Source: Mediterraneibacter agrestimuris (GTDB lineage Bacteria > Bacillota > Clostridia > Lachnospirales > Lachnospiraceae). From it: DNA of 64,000 bases. A program made the translations under genes and the position numbers. The notes beneath the pieces were generated by a model. The model ran no database searches, was not told the origin of the DNA, and saw nothing but the letters and a program-made list of their open reading frames with translations. Each line of letters opens with the position of its first letter. Within the stretch, counting starts at the first letter, position 1. Positions 1 to 8,314 of this stretch are shown here, one piece after another. The DNA lies in NCBI RefSeq assembly GCF_943193195.1, contig NZ_CALPDG010000015.1, positions 1-64,000 of the forward strand. Direction: 5' to 3'.

Positions 1-368
1 TATCATCTGCTATTATTGGTTTAATAGCTTAATCCTATTGTGATATCATGCCACTACTAAGTTGTTAACATTGGTTTTACAATAGTACATACGAAGTGGC
101 CTGGAAGGAGCCGATAAGGGTCAGGCTACGGAAGTGAATGTGGTGAGTTCTCTGAGAAAGAAGGTCGGGGATGAGAATATAGAGACTATGGTTGGCAGCT
201 GGTATCGGTTTGTGGGGTGAGAATAGAGGCAGATGGCAAGCATCTGGGAACAGATGTGGCTATCAGTTATTTTTGTATATGATTAAATAAAATTTCTCAA
301 AAACTTGGTATTGACATTAACAAAATTCATGCGATATCACGAGAAAACCTAAATATTGTTGTGGTTAC
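1..368. other. Gap without an intact gene
   Basis: No intact gene is visible. An open stretch of 44 codons at 86-220, preceded by a stop and lacking a start codon, ends in VGSWYRFVG and could be the tail of a decayed gene; I do not recognise it. The DNA is AT-rich like the two genes that follow. Confidence 0.5.
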
Positions 369-397
369 TTGACAAGAGTAGGGTTTAATGCTATATT
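369..397 (+). promoter_or_regulatory. Sigma-A promoter of the TetR/glycosyltransferase operon
   Basis: TTGACA at 369-374 and TATATT at 392-397 are separated by exactly 17 bp, close to the sigma-A consensus. The expected transcription start falls at the inverted repeat 404-420, so a bound repressor there would block initiation. Confidence 0.85.
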
Positions 398-403
398 AAA
401 TAA

Positions 404-420
404 AAACCGACTGACGGTTT
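404..420 (+). promoter_or_regulatory. Probable TetR-family operator
   Basis: AAACCG (404-409) and CGGTTT (415-420) form an inverted repeat around ACTGA, extended by flanking A/T. It lies between the -10 box and the ribosome-binding site of the TetR gene, the usual place for an autorepressor site. Binding by the product of 437-1075 is inferred. Confidence 0.75.
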
Positions 421-436
421 ATTTTTGGAGGCGAAT

Positions 437-1075
437 ATGAAGCAAGAAGAAAAGTCCTTAATTGCAAAAAACAAAATTATTAGAGCAGCTACGAAATTGT
501 TTTCTGAAAAAGGTTATGACGAAACTACGATGCAGGATATTATGCAGCTAAGTGGATTATCAAAAGGGGCTATATACCATTACTTCAGGAGTAAGCAGGA
601 AATCATGGAATTTCTTTCAAATTACGCAAAGGAAATGGTTTCAAATTATCTAAAGGAATTAGTAGATAATCAGGATTTAACCGCAAAACAGAAAATTGAG
701 AAGGTAATAACTTACTTGTCTGTAAATGAAGCTTTACCGGAATTAACGAAAGGCAGATGGGCTGAGAAAATTCCCTTTGCTTTGCTGGATACATTAAGGA
801 ACACGTTAAATGTGTTGGCAGAATATATTGCGGCAATCTTGGAACAAGGAAATAAGAATAAGGAATTTAACTGTAAATATCCAAAGGAACTTGCAGGAGT
901 GTTAGTTCTTTTAATTGATGTATGGCTTGATCCGGTAATAGTAAATTCTGATTATCAAGAAATGTGTAATAAAGTGGATTTTATTATGCTGTTATTAGAA
1001 AAATTTAATGCGCCAATTTTTAGTGAGGAAAAGTGTTCGGAAATCAAGGAGGTAATACGCCGTTATTATGTTTAA
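437..1075 (+). CDS. TetR/AcrR-family transcriptional regulator
   Basis: A 212-residue repressor-like protein. The N-terminal DNA-binding domain (about residues 9-55) has the family signature: an AATKLFSEKGYDETTM helix, then the recognition region SGLSKGAIYHYFRSKQE. The C-terminal 150 residues are the variable ligand and dimer domain; the ligand cannot be read from sequence. The start is the ATG at 437 because GGAGG (427-431) sits 5 bp upstream. It is followed with an 8-bp overlap by a glycosyltransferase, which it probably controls together with itself through the operator at 404-420. Codon use is AT-rich, unlike the genes after 2589. Confidence 0.9.
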   Translation: MKQEEKSLIAKNKIIRAATKLFSEKGYDETTMQDIMQLSGLSKGAIYHYFRSKQEIMEFLSNYAKEMVSNYLKELVDNQDLTAKQKIEKVITYLSVNEALPELTKGRWAEKIPFALLDTLRNTLNVLAEYIAAILEQGNKNKEFNCKYPKELAGVLVLLIDVWLDPVIVNSDYQEMCNKVDFIMLLLEKFNAPIFSEEKCSEIKEVIRRYYV

Positions 1076-2228
1076 AAAGCGAAGAATATTGTTTGTGAAT
1101 CTGCCGTTTTCAGGTCATACCAATCCTACATTAGAATTAGCAAAAACTTTTGTATCTTTGGGGCATGAAGTTACTTATGTACATTCTCCGGATTGGAAAA
1201 ATAAAATAGAAAGAACAGGGGCAGTTTTTGTACCATATGACGGTTATCCTTCTACGTTGACAACTTCCCAAAAAGAAACGAAAAGTTGGGGCGCTGCTTA
1301 TAAAACAGTACAAAGAATAGGCAAGGGCTTTGACTGCTTGATTTATGAAATGCTGTTTTTGCCAGGCAAGGTTGTAGCCGATCAGCTGGGGATTCCTGCT
1401 TTTCGATTATTTTCTACATTTACGCTTAACGAAAAAGTATTACATGATTTTGGAAAAACAGGCGGATGGTATATGACTTTTATATTCCGTTATCCGCTTC
1501 TATGCAAAATTGTGTCCCAGGTCTTAAAAAAGAAATTCAACTTGCGTTACGGCAATATAGCAAAAGAAATGACGGATAATGCGCCTAAATTGAATTTTAC
1601 ATATACAGTTAAAGAATTTCAGATTTATTCGGGTGATTTTGACAGTTCACGTTATAAATACGTTGGAGCATCCATTGGCGGTCGGGAAGAAAAGGAATTT
1701 GATTTTTCAAAAATAGAAAATCCGATTATATATATTTCGCTTGGAACCCTGCTCAATACTTCTGTAAAATTCTTTCGGAAGTGTCTTGACGCATTTAGAA
1801 ATCAACCTGTTTCGGTAGTAATGTCTATTGGGAATGTTGTTAAGATGGAGCAGCTTGGGAAGATACCAGATAACTTTTTTGTTTATCCATTTGTGCCGCA
1901 ACTAGAAATACTGAAAAAGGCATCGCTATTTATTACACATGGTGGCATGAACAGTGTAAATGAAGCACTGTATTATGGAACGCCGATGTTGGTCATTCCT
2001 GTTGGTAACGATCAGCCTACGGTTGCCCGACGGATTGAAACACTGCACTTAGGCAAATACATGAAACAAAAAGATATAGATGCTGATTCATTAAGATTAT
2101 CAGCTATGGAGATTTTAAACAATAACAGCTACAAAGACACATTACGGGAGTTCCAGATCAAGTCACAATCAGCAGGTGGCAACATGGAAATTGCAAGACA
2201 GATTTTAGCGGAATTAGATAACGAATGA
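1068..2228 (+). CDS. MGT-like family 1 glycosyltransferase
   Basis: A 386-residue GT-B fold enzyme of the UDP-glycosyltransferase family, expected to move a sugar from a nucleotide donor onto a small hydrophobic acceptor. The N-terminus has the acceptor-domain start VNLPFSGHTNPTLELAKTF. The C-terminal donor-binding region (about residues 275-335) has FVPQLEILKKASLFITHGG and GTPMLVIPVGNDQP, typical of macrolide and antibiotic glycosyltransferases. Its ATG lies inside the last codons of the TetR gene, so the two are translationally coupled. A drug-inactivating role under TetR control is an inference; the substrate is unknown. Confidence 0.85.
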   Translation: MFKKRRILFVNLPFSGHTNPTLELAKTFVSLGHEVTYVHSPDWKNKIERTGAVFVPYDGYPSTLTTSQKETKSWGAAYKTVQRIGKGFDCLIYEMLFLPGKVVADQLGIPAFRLFSTFTLNEKVLHDFGKTGGWYMTFIFRYPLLCKIVSQVLKKKFNLRYGNIAKEMTDNAPKLNFTYTVKEFQIYSGDFDSSRYKYVGASIGGREEKEFDFSKIENPIIYISLGTLLNTSVKFFRKCLDAFRNQPVSVVMSIGNVVKMEQLGKIPDNFFVYPFVPQLEILKKASLFITHGGMNSVNEALYYGTPMLVIPVGNDQPTVARRIETLHLGKYMKQKDIDADSLRLSAMEILNNNSYKDTLREFQIKSQSAGGNMEIARQILAELDNE

Positions 2229-2259
2229 CCTATAGAAAGAGAGGATATTTTTAAAATTT

Positions 2260-2439
2260 ATGAGTGACCCTGTACCTATATCAGCTATGATTTTTATATT
2301 AAATTTTTTTCTACTTATTTTTTCGCAACGGAAACAGCGATTTGAAGAAGTTACTTCAAAAAGGATCGCAAATGATATCCCTATGGATATTGCTATGATT
2401 TCAGCTCCGGTATTAAACATTACTTTTCAGATACTTTAA
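2260..2439 (+). CDS. Possible 59-residue membrane peptide or gene remnant
   Basis: A short open frame starts MSDPVPISAMIFIL, has one hydrophobic stretch (about residues 7-22), then a charged segment FSQRKQRFEEVTSKRIANDI. The ribosome-binding site GAGAGG is far (15 bp) from the ATG. It could be a remnant of a larger gene. I do not recognise it. Confidence 0.25.
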   Translation: MSDPVPISAMIFILNFFLLIFSQRKQRFEEVTSKRIANDIPMDIAMISAPVLNITFQIL

Positions 2440-2588
2440 CCACAGAATTATACATATATACTGGCAGAAATCCCATGTTACCATTTGGTTTACATGGATT
2501 TTGAAGGGTGTTTCTTTCATTTGGCAGCAGGATATTTTATAATCGGCTCATCCTATAGGAAACAAATCAGAAAAGGTGGTTGATAATT

Positions 2589-3407
2589 ATGGTAGAATTT
2601 GGTGAAAAACTAAAAAGGGCAAGAGAAGAAAAAGGGATGACACAGCAGACCCTGTCTGAGCATCTCTATGTCACCCGGCAGGCCGTGTCACGGTGGGAAT
2701 GTGGTGCGAGGTATCCAGATCTCCTGACTGCTAAGAAATTATCAGAGGTATTGGAAGCATCTCTGGATGAGCTGCTGTCCGGCGAGGAAATGAAAAAATG
2801 TGTGGAGAAAAATCCTATCGTGGAATCGCCCGTTATAGGAAGGGTGCAGTCGGCACTGTATGCTTTTGCAGGAATGGCATATCTGCTTATGAGTGTAGTG
2901 GCAATCCGTTTTCTGGCACCGGAACTTACAGGGGCGAATCTACAGATGATGGGATACGGAGTTTCCTATTTATTGGGGTATCTGATGATTACGCTGCTGC
3001 TTTTTACCGGACTGACATTTTCCATCCGTGGAAAATTAACGCCTAAAAAGGCAGGAGTGATTGTAGCAGCTTATTTTGGAGCCGCACTGATCTCAAATAT
3101 TTTTGTACTTATGCAGGCACCCGGTATATGGCCGACAGTGTTTCAAAGCATCCTTTACCTGATCTGCATTGTAATTGTGGCCGGATATTATTTCCGGGTG
3201 AGAAGGCTTTCTCCGATACCGGTGTATTGCGTGGCTGCGTATGGCTTTATAAGAAGTGGTATTATGTATTTTCAGATGATGCAGTTAGAAAATGACTTTG
3301 CATTTATCGTGAGAATTATATGGCTATTAGCAATTGCGGGGTACATGGGGTTAGTAGCATACCAGGCGTATGCGTTGGAGAAAAAATGGCGGCTGGCTGT
3401 GAAATAA
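2589..3407 (+). CDS. XRE-family regulator fused to a membrane domain
   Basis: A 272-residue protein. Residues 3-65 form a Cro/C1-type helix-turn-helix (FGEKLKRAREEKGMTQQTLS, then TRQAVSRWECGARYPDLLT). After a short linker come about six hydrophobic segments (residues 85-265). This architecture is common in Firmicutes for membrane-tethered regulators of neighbouring transport or stress genes. AAAGGTGG at 2572-2579 supports the ATG at 2589. The neighbours give no clear target. Confidence 0.8.
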   Translation: MVEFGEKLKRAREEKGMTQQTLSEHLYVTRQAVSRWECGARYPDLLTAKKLSEVLEASLDELLSGEEMKKCVEKNPIVESPVIGRVQSALYAFAGMAYLLMSVVAIRFLAPELTGANLQMMGYGVSYLLGYLMITLLLFTGLTFSIRGKLTPKKAGVIVAAYFGAALISNIFVLMQAPGIWPTVFQSILYLICIVIVAGYYFRVRRLSPIPVYCVAAYGFIRSGIMYFQMMQLENDFAFIVRIIWLLAIAGYMGLVAYQAYALEKKWRLAVK

Positions 3408-3425
3408 TCTGAGAGTTTTATCATA

Positions 3426-3575
3426 ATGCTGGAATGGAGTAAGATAACGATAAGACATAGCTTTTTATCACCGTTAGGGCTGCTGATGGGGTCTGTGTGG
3501 ATTCCGATTGCAGTAATGGCAGCATTCATGGTCATGTGCGGAGGAATAGCGATCCGGTTCTTTGAATGGGAATAG
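3426..3575 (+). CDS. Possible 49-residue membrane peptide
   Basis: A short frame starting MLEWSKITIRHSFLSP contains one strong hydrophobic helix (about residues 17-43) and ends IRFFEWE. It follows the XRE/membrane gene by 18 bp without a good ribosome-binding site. It may be a small membrane partner or the remnant of a larger gene; no family is recognised. Confidence 0.3.
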   Translation: MLEWSKITIRHSFLSPLGLLMGSVWIPIAVMAAFMVMCGGIAIRFFEWE

Positions 3576-3612
3576 GATATCCTTTTACAAAATGTCCTCA
3601 GTTATGTGCACA

Positions 3613-3634
3613 GAAAAACCCCGCTTCCGCGAGG
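3613..3634 (-). terminator. Rho-independent terminator of the CPBP gene
   Basis: Read on the minus strand, CCTCGC-GGAA-GCGGGG forms a 6-bp stem with a GNRA-type loop followed by TTTTT. It lies about 20 bp past the stop codon of the minus-strand gene at 3655-4284. Confidence 0.85.
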
Positions 3635-3654
3635 CTCTTCTGTGCTATAGCTGC

Positions 3655-4284
3655 TTAACCGCCGAACGTATTGAGAAAACTGTGTAGTAGCATAGAAGAA
3701 TAGGCATTGTTTGTTTTGTATCTGACGGCCCCCAATAAAATGCCGTAAATGAAGCCCGTTATTACTTTCCAAAATATGATTTGCGGAATGGAGGCTGTAT
3801 GGTTGAAATATGATACGCGCCAGAGAACCGTATCTACATATCCAATATGCCATAGGGCAAATAAGATTGTTGTGGAGAGATAGGCGAATTTCCTTCCGTG
3901 TTTTTCCAACGCCATCCATACGTACCCCCGGAAGATTAATTCCTCAAAAATCGGTGTTATTGCTGCGCCATAGATCAGGAAGAGAATGTCATATAAGGAC
4001 GTGCTTTGCGTGATAAATGGCGTTGCGGCAAATATTACTATAACCAAAAAAGTGAATATCCAATAGGCCATACTGATCTTTGCTGGAAGTATCCTAAGAT
4101 CTATTTGTCTCTGCTTACATATTAGTAATATGCAGACGCTGGCTGCTCCCATAAATAGAAGGCTGAATATGGTGTCTGAAATTAGTGTGCGGCTGAAAAA
4201 TGTAAAAACTGCGGATTTTAGCAATATCCTTAAGAGCTGCAGCAGGGCCAAACCAGTAGAAAGTGAGAGTAGTTTCCTGGACAT
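3655..4284 (-). CDS. CPBP-family intramembrane metalloprotease
   Basis: A 209-residue multi-pass membrane protein of the CPBP (Abi/CAAX protease) family, which cleaves substrates inside the membrane; in Firmicutes relatives often act in bacteriocin immunity or maturation. The family motifs are visible: FEELIFRG (EExxxR, catalytic glutamates) and FALWHIG (FxxxH). About six hydrophobic helices span the protein. The start is the ATG read from 4284, preceded by AAGGAAGG; the frame continues upstream without a ribosome site. It is divergent from the ABC transporter operon at 4481 and ends at its own terminator. Confidence 0.85.
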   Translation of the reverse strand: MSRKLLSLSTGLALLQLLRILLKSAVFTFFSRTLISDTIFSLLFMGAASVCILLICKQRQIDLRILPAKISMAYWIFTFLVIVIFAATPFITQSTSLYDILFLIYGAAITPIFEELIFRGYVWMALEKHGRKFAYLSTTILFALWHIGYVDTVLWRVSYFNHTASIPQIIFWKVITGFIYGILLGAVRYKTNNAYSSMLLHSFLNTFGG

Positions 4285-4408
4285 TTTATGCACCTTCCTT
4301 TCACGAAATAATTTTAGTTGAACTGCTTGTAACAGACAGTTTACTCGACTGTGGGATAATAGCAAGTCTATTTCCAGGAAAAAAACTTAAAAAATCTTGA
4401 AAAAAAAG

Positions 4409-4436
4409 CGAAGGATTTTTGGGATTTTTACGACTA
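4409..4436 (+). promoter_or_regulatory. Candidate ECF-type promoter of the 4481-7919 operon
   Basis: CGACTA (4431-4436) followed by CCCTTATG resembles the -10 region used by many clostridial ECF sigma factors, and an A/T-rich stretch with GAAGG lies at the -35 distance. Because the operon encodes its own ECF sigma factor (6540-7082), autoregulation from here is plausible. The -35 match is weak. Confidence 0.35.
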
Positions 4437-4480
4437 CCCTTATGAAGCACAAAAATGGTCAGAAAGGAGTGGTCATCGAA

Positions 4481-5341
4481 ATGAGTCAATATGCACTTCA
4501 GGCACATTCATTGTCAAAATCCTTCGGTAAAACTGAAATTTTGCACGGCATTGATTTGGCTGTCGGACAGGGAGAGGTTTACGGTCTTATCGGAGAGAAT
4601 GGCGCAGGCAAAACCACATTATTAAGGCTGCTTAGCGGTTTGATGAAACCCACGGAAGGAACAGTGATTCTTCAAACTAGTAAATCCTTCATTGGATATA
4701 TGCCGCAGAGCTGCCGATTTGACGATAGTACCACTGTTATTGATACAATCCGCTTTTTTGCAAGATTGAGAAAGGCTGATGCAAAGGCGGGTGTATCGTT
4801 GGGTGAGAAACTGAAATTAACTATGGATAAAAAGGTCAGGCATCTGTCACCCGGTCAACAGAAAAAACTTCAAATGGTTATCGCCATGACTGGAGAACCG
4901 GACTTATACATTTTGGACGAGCCGACGGCAGGTTTGGACCCAAATGCGGCCTTTGAAATGAAAAGCATCATTAAAGGGATTCAGGATAAGGGAAAAAGCA
5001 TTATTATTTCTTCTCATATTTTGGGAGATATGGATGAGATATGTACCAATATTGCGATTATGGAACATGGTCAGCTCACATACAATAATGAGATTGAGAG
5101 TTTTTATATTATCAGAACCTCTGCAATTCCAATGCCTGTTTTCCAGAAAGTTTCCAGTGATTTTCAGATTGCTCTGGATGAGACTGGTACTATAACCACT
5201 GCAAAAATCAAGAGGGAACAGGTCCCGCAGTTGATTTTAGCTTTGACGCTGCAGAAAATTGCCATATATGAAGTCATTGCTTCCAATGTGAAGAACATTG
5301 TGCAGGAGCAGCTTCACTTGGGGAGGTGCCAGGATGATTAG
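4481..5341 (+). CDS. ABC transporter ATP-binding subunit
   Basis: A 286-residue ATPase that would energise the permease encoded next. It shows Walker A GENGAGKTT (residues 38-46), a signature-loop variant LSPGQQKK, Walker B LYILDEPTAGLD and the switch histidine in ISSHI. The signature has SPGQQ in place of the usual SGGQ, a substitution common in exporter ATPases of the CcmA/bacitracin-type group. The start is ATG 4481 behind AAAGGAG (4463-4469). The last 8 bp overlap the permease gene, indicating a two-component exporter. The substrate is unknown. Confidence 0.9.
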   Translation: MSQYALQAHSLSKSFGKTEILHGIDLAVGQGEVYGLIGENGAGKTTLLRLLSGLMKPTEGTVILQTSKSFIGYMPQSCRFDDSTTVIDTIRFFARLRKADAKAGVSLGEKLKLTMDKKVRHLSPGQQKKLQMVIAMTGEPDLYILDEPTAGLDPNAAFEMKSIIKGIQDKGKSIIISSHILGDMDEICTNIAIMEHGQLTYNNEIESFYIIRTSAIPMPVFQKVSSDFQIALDETGTITTAKIKREQVPQLILALTLQKIAIYEVIASNVKNIVQEQLHLGRCQDD

Positions 5342-6113
5342 CCGTATTTTTACACTTTATGTCAGGGATTTGAAAAAAGCTATGAATTTACGCACATGGC
5401 TGATCTGGATAGCCCTGGCCGGAATGGGGGTTTTCTTTTTCTATGCAGCAGGGGGAAAAACAAAACTCATCGAGGACGGTCAGTTAGAATTTATGGCTTT
5501 ATTCCTGCCCCATATGATTTTTGGATCATGGGCGGTATTATCAGCATATTTTGATTTGATTTCTTCGGATAGAGAGCATAATGTCCTGGATTGTATCATG
5601 TGTTCCGGTATTACCAAAGCCAGTATTTTTATATCTAAAGTACTGGTCACAATGGCAATGTCATTGGTTCTGGCGTTTGTATATCTGCTGCCTGTCACTT
5701 GTGTTATTATAGGGCTTAGTGGAGATGGCATGCACCTGCTCGTGCTGTTGAAGTATCTGCTCCCGTTGTGGGGATATATCATGGTATATGCAGCTATGGG
5801 GGTATTCATTTCCGTAATTGCACGTTCATCGAAAGCAGCACTTATTTGGAGCTTAGCAAGTGGCTTGGTCCTAATGCCCCGTTTCTTTGTTATGTTGGTG
5901 GAGGGTATCGGTAAGGCTTTGGGCTGGACAGCCGAAGTAATGGAGAATGTCAGCCTGATTGCCCCTGGTGTAATGATGCAGGCCTTGTCAGAGGTTTCCG
6001 ACACATCGAAATTTTTACTGGCTGCAGTTGTCTTTGGGGCCAGTATCCTGGCCTTTTTTATAGCGGCATTCCTGATCTTTACGAAACAGGATGAGTATAA
6101 TTACGGAGAATGA
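5334..6113 (+). CDS. ABC-2 type transporter permease
   Basis: A 259-residue membrane protein with six predicted hydrophobic segments, starting with a cytoplasmic stretch ISRIFTLYVRDLKKAMNLRT and a first helix near residue 25. It is the transmembrane half of the exporter whose ATPase ends inside its first codons. GGGGAGG at about 5320 supports the ATG at 5334. The downstream lipoprotein begins right after the stop, so the genes form one operon. Confidence 0.85.
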   Translation: MISRIFTLYVRDLKKAMNLRTWLIWIALAGMGVFFFYAAGGKTKLIEDGQLEFMALFLPHMIFGSWAVLSAYFDLISSDREHNVLDCIMCSGITKASIFISKVLVTMAMSLVLAFVYLLPVTCVIIGLSGDGMHLLVLLKYLLPLWGYIMVYAAMGVFISVIARSSKAALIWSLASGLVLMPRFFVMLVEGIGKALGWTAEVMENVSLIAPGVMMQALSEVSDTSKFLLAAVVFGASILAFFIAAFLIFTKQDEYNYGE

Positions 6114-6127
6114 GGAGGGCGTATGTT

Positions 6128-6529
6128 ATGAAAAAAATGATTACCTTTTTGGCGGCAGTCGTTATGGTGATGGCAGCATTAACAGGATGCGGTGGAAATG
6201 ACGATACAGTTCAAACTTGCATTATATCAAACATGAGTTATACTACAGAGAACGATCTGGAGTCTGCAAGCCAGCCGGACATGCTGGCTGTAGATGAACC
6301 CATTTACACGAGTATTCATTTTATTGAAAGCCCGGAAGGAACAGAATATACCGTGAAGTGGTATCTTGACGGAACTGAGATCAAGTCTGAGACGAAAGCC
6401 ACAGAAGGCGACCTCCAGGACATTGTTATTTATGAGCTGGAAGCAGGGCAGGTAAGCGGGGGAACTTTGAAGGTGGAGGTAATATATAAGGATACCACAT
6501 TGCTGTCAAAGGAGATTGAAATCCAATGA
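6128..6529 (+). CDS. Small secreted lipoprotein
   Basis: A 133-residue protein with a lipoprotein signal peptide: MKKM start, hydrophobic core, lipobox LTGC, so Cys would be lipidated and the protein anchored outside the membrane. The mature part is acidic and beta-rich by appearance (YTVKWYLDGTEIKSE), with no enzyme motif. The ATG at 6128 is 8 bp after GGAGGG. It lies between the ABC permease and the ECF sigma factor and could act as a cell-surface sensor or accessory part of the exporter (inference). Confidence 0.75.
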   Translation: MKKMITFLAAVVMVMAALTGCGGNDDTVQTCIISNMSYTTENDLESASQPDMLAVDEPIYTSIHFIESPEGTEYTVKWYLDGTEIKSETKATEGDLQDIVIYELEAGQVSGGTLKVEVIYKDTTLLSKEIEIQ

Positions 6530-6539
6530 GGAAAGATAT

Positions 6540-7082
6540 ATGAGTTTTTTCAAAGATGAACGGGAGCAAAAATTCATATTGGTGTACCAGGCGTATGTCG
6601 ATGAAATATACCAGTATGCATATTTGCGAACCGGGATGAGCCATGCCACCGCAGAGGATATTACACAGGAAATCTTCATGGATGCGTATAAAGGATTCTT
6701 TGGCTTTAAGGGATTGTGCTCTGAACGGACATGGATTTTCAAAATAGCAAGGAATAAGCTGAATGATTTTTATCGGAAGCAGTACAGCCCTAAGTTTGAA
6801 ATAATCGAAATGGATGATTATCTGGCAGAACACATGGATGATCCTGCTCAGGATGTTCAGGAGATTTTGGTAAAGTCTTTTGAACGTGAGAAAGTGCGGG
6901 ATTGCTTGGAAGCATTATCAGAGCAATATCGAATAGTTTTGGTTCTGAAATACATCGATGAGAGAACTGTCAAGGATATTGCTGTAATTGTCGGAAAGTC
7001 TCCCAAAGCTGTCGAGAGCATTTTACAGAGGGCAAAGAAGGCTTTCATAAAGAATTATGCTAAGTATGAGGAGGGATTGTGA
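6540..7082 (+). CDS. ECF-type RNA polymerase sigma factor
   Basis: A 180-residue sigma-70 family protein with only regions 2 and 4. Region 2 is at about residues 10-85 (AEDITQEIFMDAYKGF, then TWIFKIARNKLNDFYRKQY); region 4 is at about 120-175 (LSEQYRIVLVLKYIDERTV, then IVGKSPKAVESILQRAKKAF). It would direct RNA polymerase to a small regulon, probably including this operon. GAGGAAA (6528-6534) precedes the ATG. The next gene overlaps its stop and may encode its anti-sigma partner. Confidence 0.9.
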   Translation: MSFFKDEREQKFILVYQAYVDEIYQYAYLRTGMSHATAEDITQEIFMDAYKGFFGFKGLCSERTWIFKIARNKLNDFYRKQYSPKFEIIEMDDYLAEHMDDPAQDVQEILVKSFEREKVRDCLEALSEQYRIVLVLKYIDERTVKDIAVIVGKSPKAVESILQRAKKAFIKNYAKYEEGL

Positions 7083-7351
7083 TGACAAAAAATGACGAGT
7101 TATTTGAAAAAGCCTTCGATACGCTGAAACAGGAGGGACTGCCTACAGAGCAGCAGAAAGAGGTCATGCTGGATCGGATTTTGATGGAATGTAAGACGGA
7201 AAATACTTCTGTTGTCGAAAAGGTAAAGCAACTCATTATTTCCTACCCCTGGAGGTTTGCTTTTACAGCGTCTGCAATACAAGCCGTAGTTTTTACTTTG
7301 ATTTTTGGAACCCGCTACACAAATCTGTTCCTAAATATCTTCGGAGGATAA
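7082..7351 (+). CDS. Small single-pass membrane protein, possible anti-sigma factor
   Basis: An 89-residue protein: about 58 soluble residues, then one hydrophobic helix (FAFTASAIQAVVFTLIFG). ATG 7082 overlaps the sigma factor stop codon (ATGA arrangement) and GAGGAGG lies 7 bp upstream. The position right after an ECF sigma gene and the single C-terminal helix are the usual layout of a membrane anti-sigma factor, but no zinc-binding HxxxCxxC motif is present, so this role is inferred from context. Confidence 0.6.
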   Translation: MTKNDELFEKAFDTLKQEGLPTEQQKEVMLDRILMECKTENTSVVEKVKQLIISYPWRFAFTASAIQAVVFTLIFGTRYTNLFLNIFGG

Positions 7352-7355
7352 TGAT

Positions 7356-7919
7356 ATGAGACCATTCATAGAAGCGTTAAACCACCCTGCGGAGGCTTTC
7401 CAGAAGGGAGAGAACACAGTATCATGGGGATTGGTCATCAGCACGATCCTGATTAATTCGGTTTTTGAACCTGTACTTCGCCATTTTTTTGGCGTCAATG
7501 CACCGGACATTGATATACTGAATATGATGAAAATTACAGTGTTCGGAATCATATCTTATGTGGCCATAAGCATTGCATTTTGGATAGTATGTACAATCTT
7601 TGGCAGTAAGAAATCGTTGTCAACGCACATAAGAGCGTGGGGAATATCTTTTGCACCTACGGCAATCTGCTCTGTTGTGGTGGCAGTGACAGAGGTGTTC
7701 TTCTTTGTGTTCTGGAACAGCACCTTTTGGGGAATGCTTTTGAATATTGTATTTGTAGGAATTCTAATATGGAAAGCCATTCTGTATTTTGTCTATCTGA
7801 GGGAATTTGCCGGATTAAAGGGCTGGCGCTGCCTTGGAGCATGTGTTGTAATGGGGGGCATTATTCTGATGATGGCAGCACTTGATGGGTATATAGGCTT
7901 AAAGACTCCTATTATCTAA
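7356..7919 (+). CDS. Yip1-like integral membrane protein
   Basis: A 187-residue protein with five or six hydrophobic helices. The beginning PFIEALNHPAEAFQKGEN and the general pattern resemble bacterial Yip1-domain proteins that accompany ECF sigma and ABC transporter operons; their function is not known. GGAGG at 7343-7347 supports the ATG. It is the last gene of the operon that begins at 4481. Confidence 0.65.
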   Translation: MRPFIEALNHPAEAFQKGENTVSWGLVISTILINSVFEPVLRHFFGVNAPDIDILNMMKITVFGIISYVAISIAFWIVCTIFGSKKSLSTHIRAWGISFAPTAICSVVVAVTEVFFFVFWNSTFWGMLLNIVFVGILIWKAILYFVYLREFAGLKGWRCLGACVVMGGIILMMAALDGYIGLKTPII

Positions 7920-7937
7920 AACAGGGGAGGTGGATCT

Positions 7938-8126
7938 ATGGAAGCGGCACAATGGATTTTTTGTCCTCATTGCGAGCATAAAACCCGCATCAAAATAAGA
8001 GAAGATACAGTGCTTGAAAACTTCCCGCTATTTTGCCCTAAGTGCAAAATGGAAACTTTAATTAATGTACGGCAAATGAATATGTATGTTATCAAAGAGC
8101 CAGACGCTAAGACGCAGAGCCGATAA
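7938..8126 (+). CDS. Cysteine-rich KTR-domain protein
   Basis: A 62-residue protein with two CxxC pairs (FCPHCEHKTRIKI and FCPKCKMETLI) that form a zinc ribbon, and the HKTR motif that names the family. These proteins are typical of Tn916/Tn1549-like conjugative elements, where they precede the regulatory genes. GGGGAGGTGG precedes the ATG. Together with the genes to 9706 it marks the end of such an element. Confidence 0.8.
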   Translation: MEAAQWIFCPHCEHKTRIKIREDTVLENFPLFCPKCKMETLINVRQMNMYVIKEPDAKTQSR

Positions 8127-8161
8127 CCTATGGAGACCACACTCCCAGGTTGTCGGCTCTG
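8115..8161 (+). terminator. Hairpin terminator after the KTR gene
   Basis: CAGAGCCGATAACCT (8115-8129) pairs with AGGTTGTCGGCTCTG (8147-8161) with one mismatch. The stop codon of the KTR gene lies in the first arm. The following sequence is only weakly T-rich. Confidence 0.6.
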
Positions 8162-8216
8162 TTCCGTTTCGACATGCTCTGCCATATTTTGTCGAAAACT
8201 TTTTAAAATTATAGAC

Positions 8217-8250
8217 GGTTCATAACCCATTCATAGGTCGTTCATAACCC
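8217..8250. repeat. Two copies of GTTCATAACCC
   Basis: GGTTCATAACCC (8217-8228) and GTTCATAACCC (8240-8250) are direct repeats 22 bp apart, each partly palindromic (GGTT-cat-AACC). They lie between the KTR gene and the 3' end of the minus-strand XRE gene. They could be protein-binding sites; no partner is identified. Confidence 0.5.
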
Positions 8251-8314
8251 GGTAGTTTATAATGGCAGAAAAGAGAAAAACCAGCAGTAACAAGGCATTC
8301 TTGTCCTACTGGTT

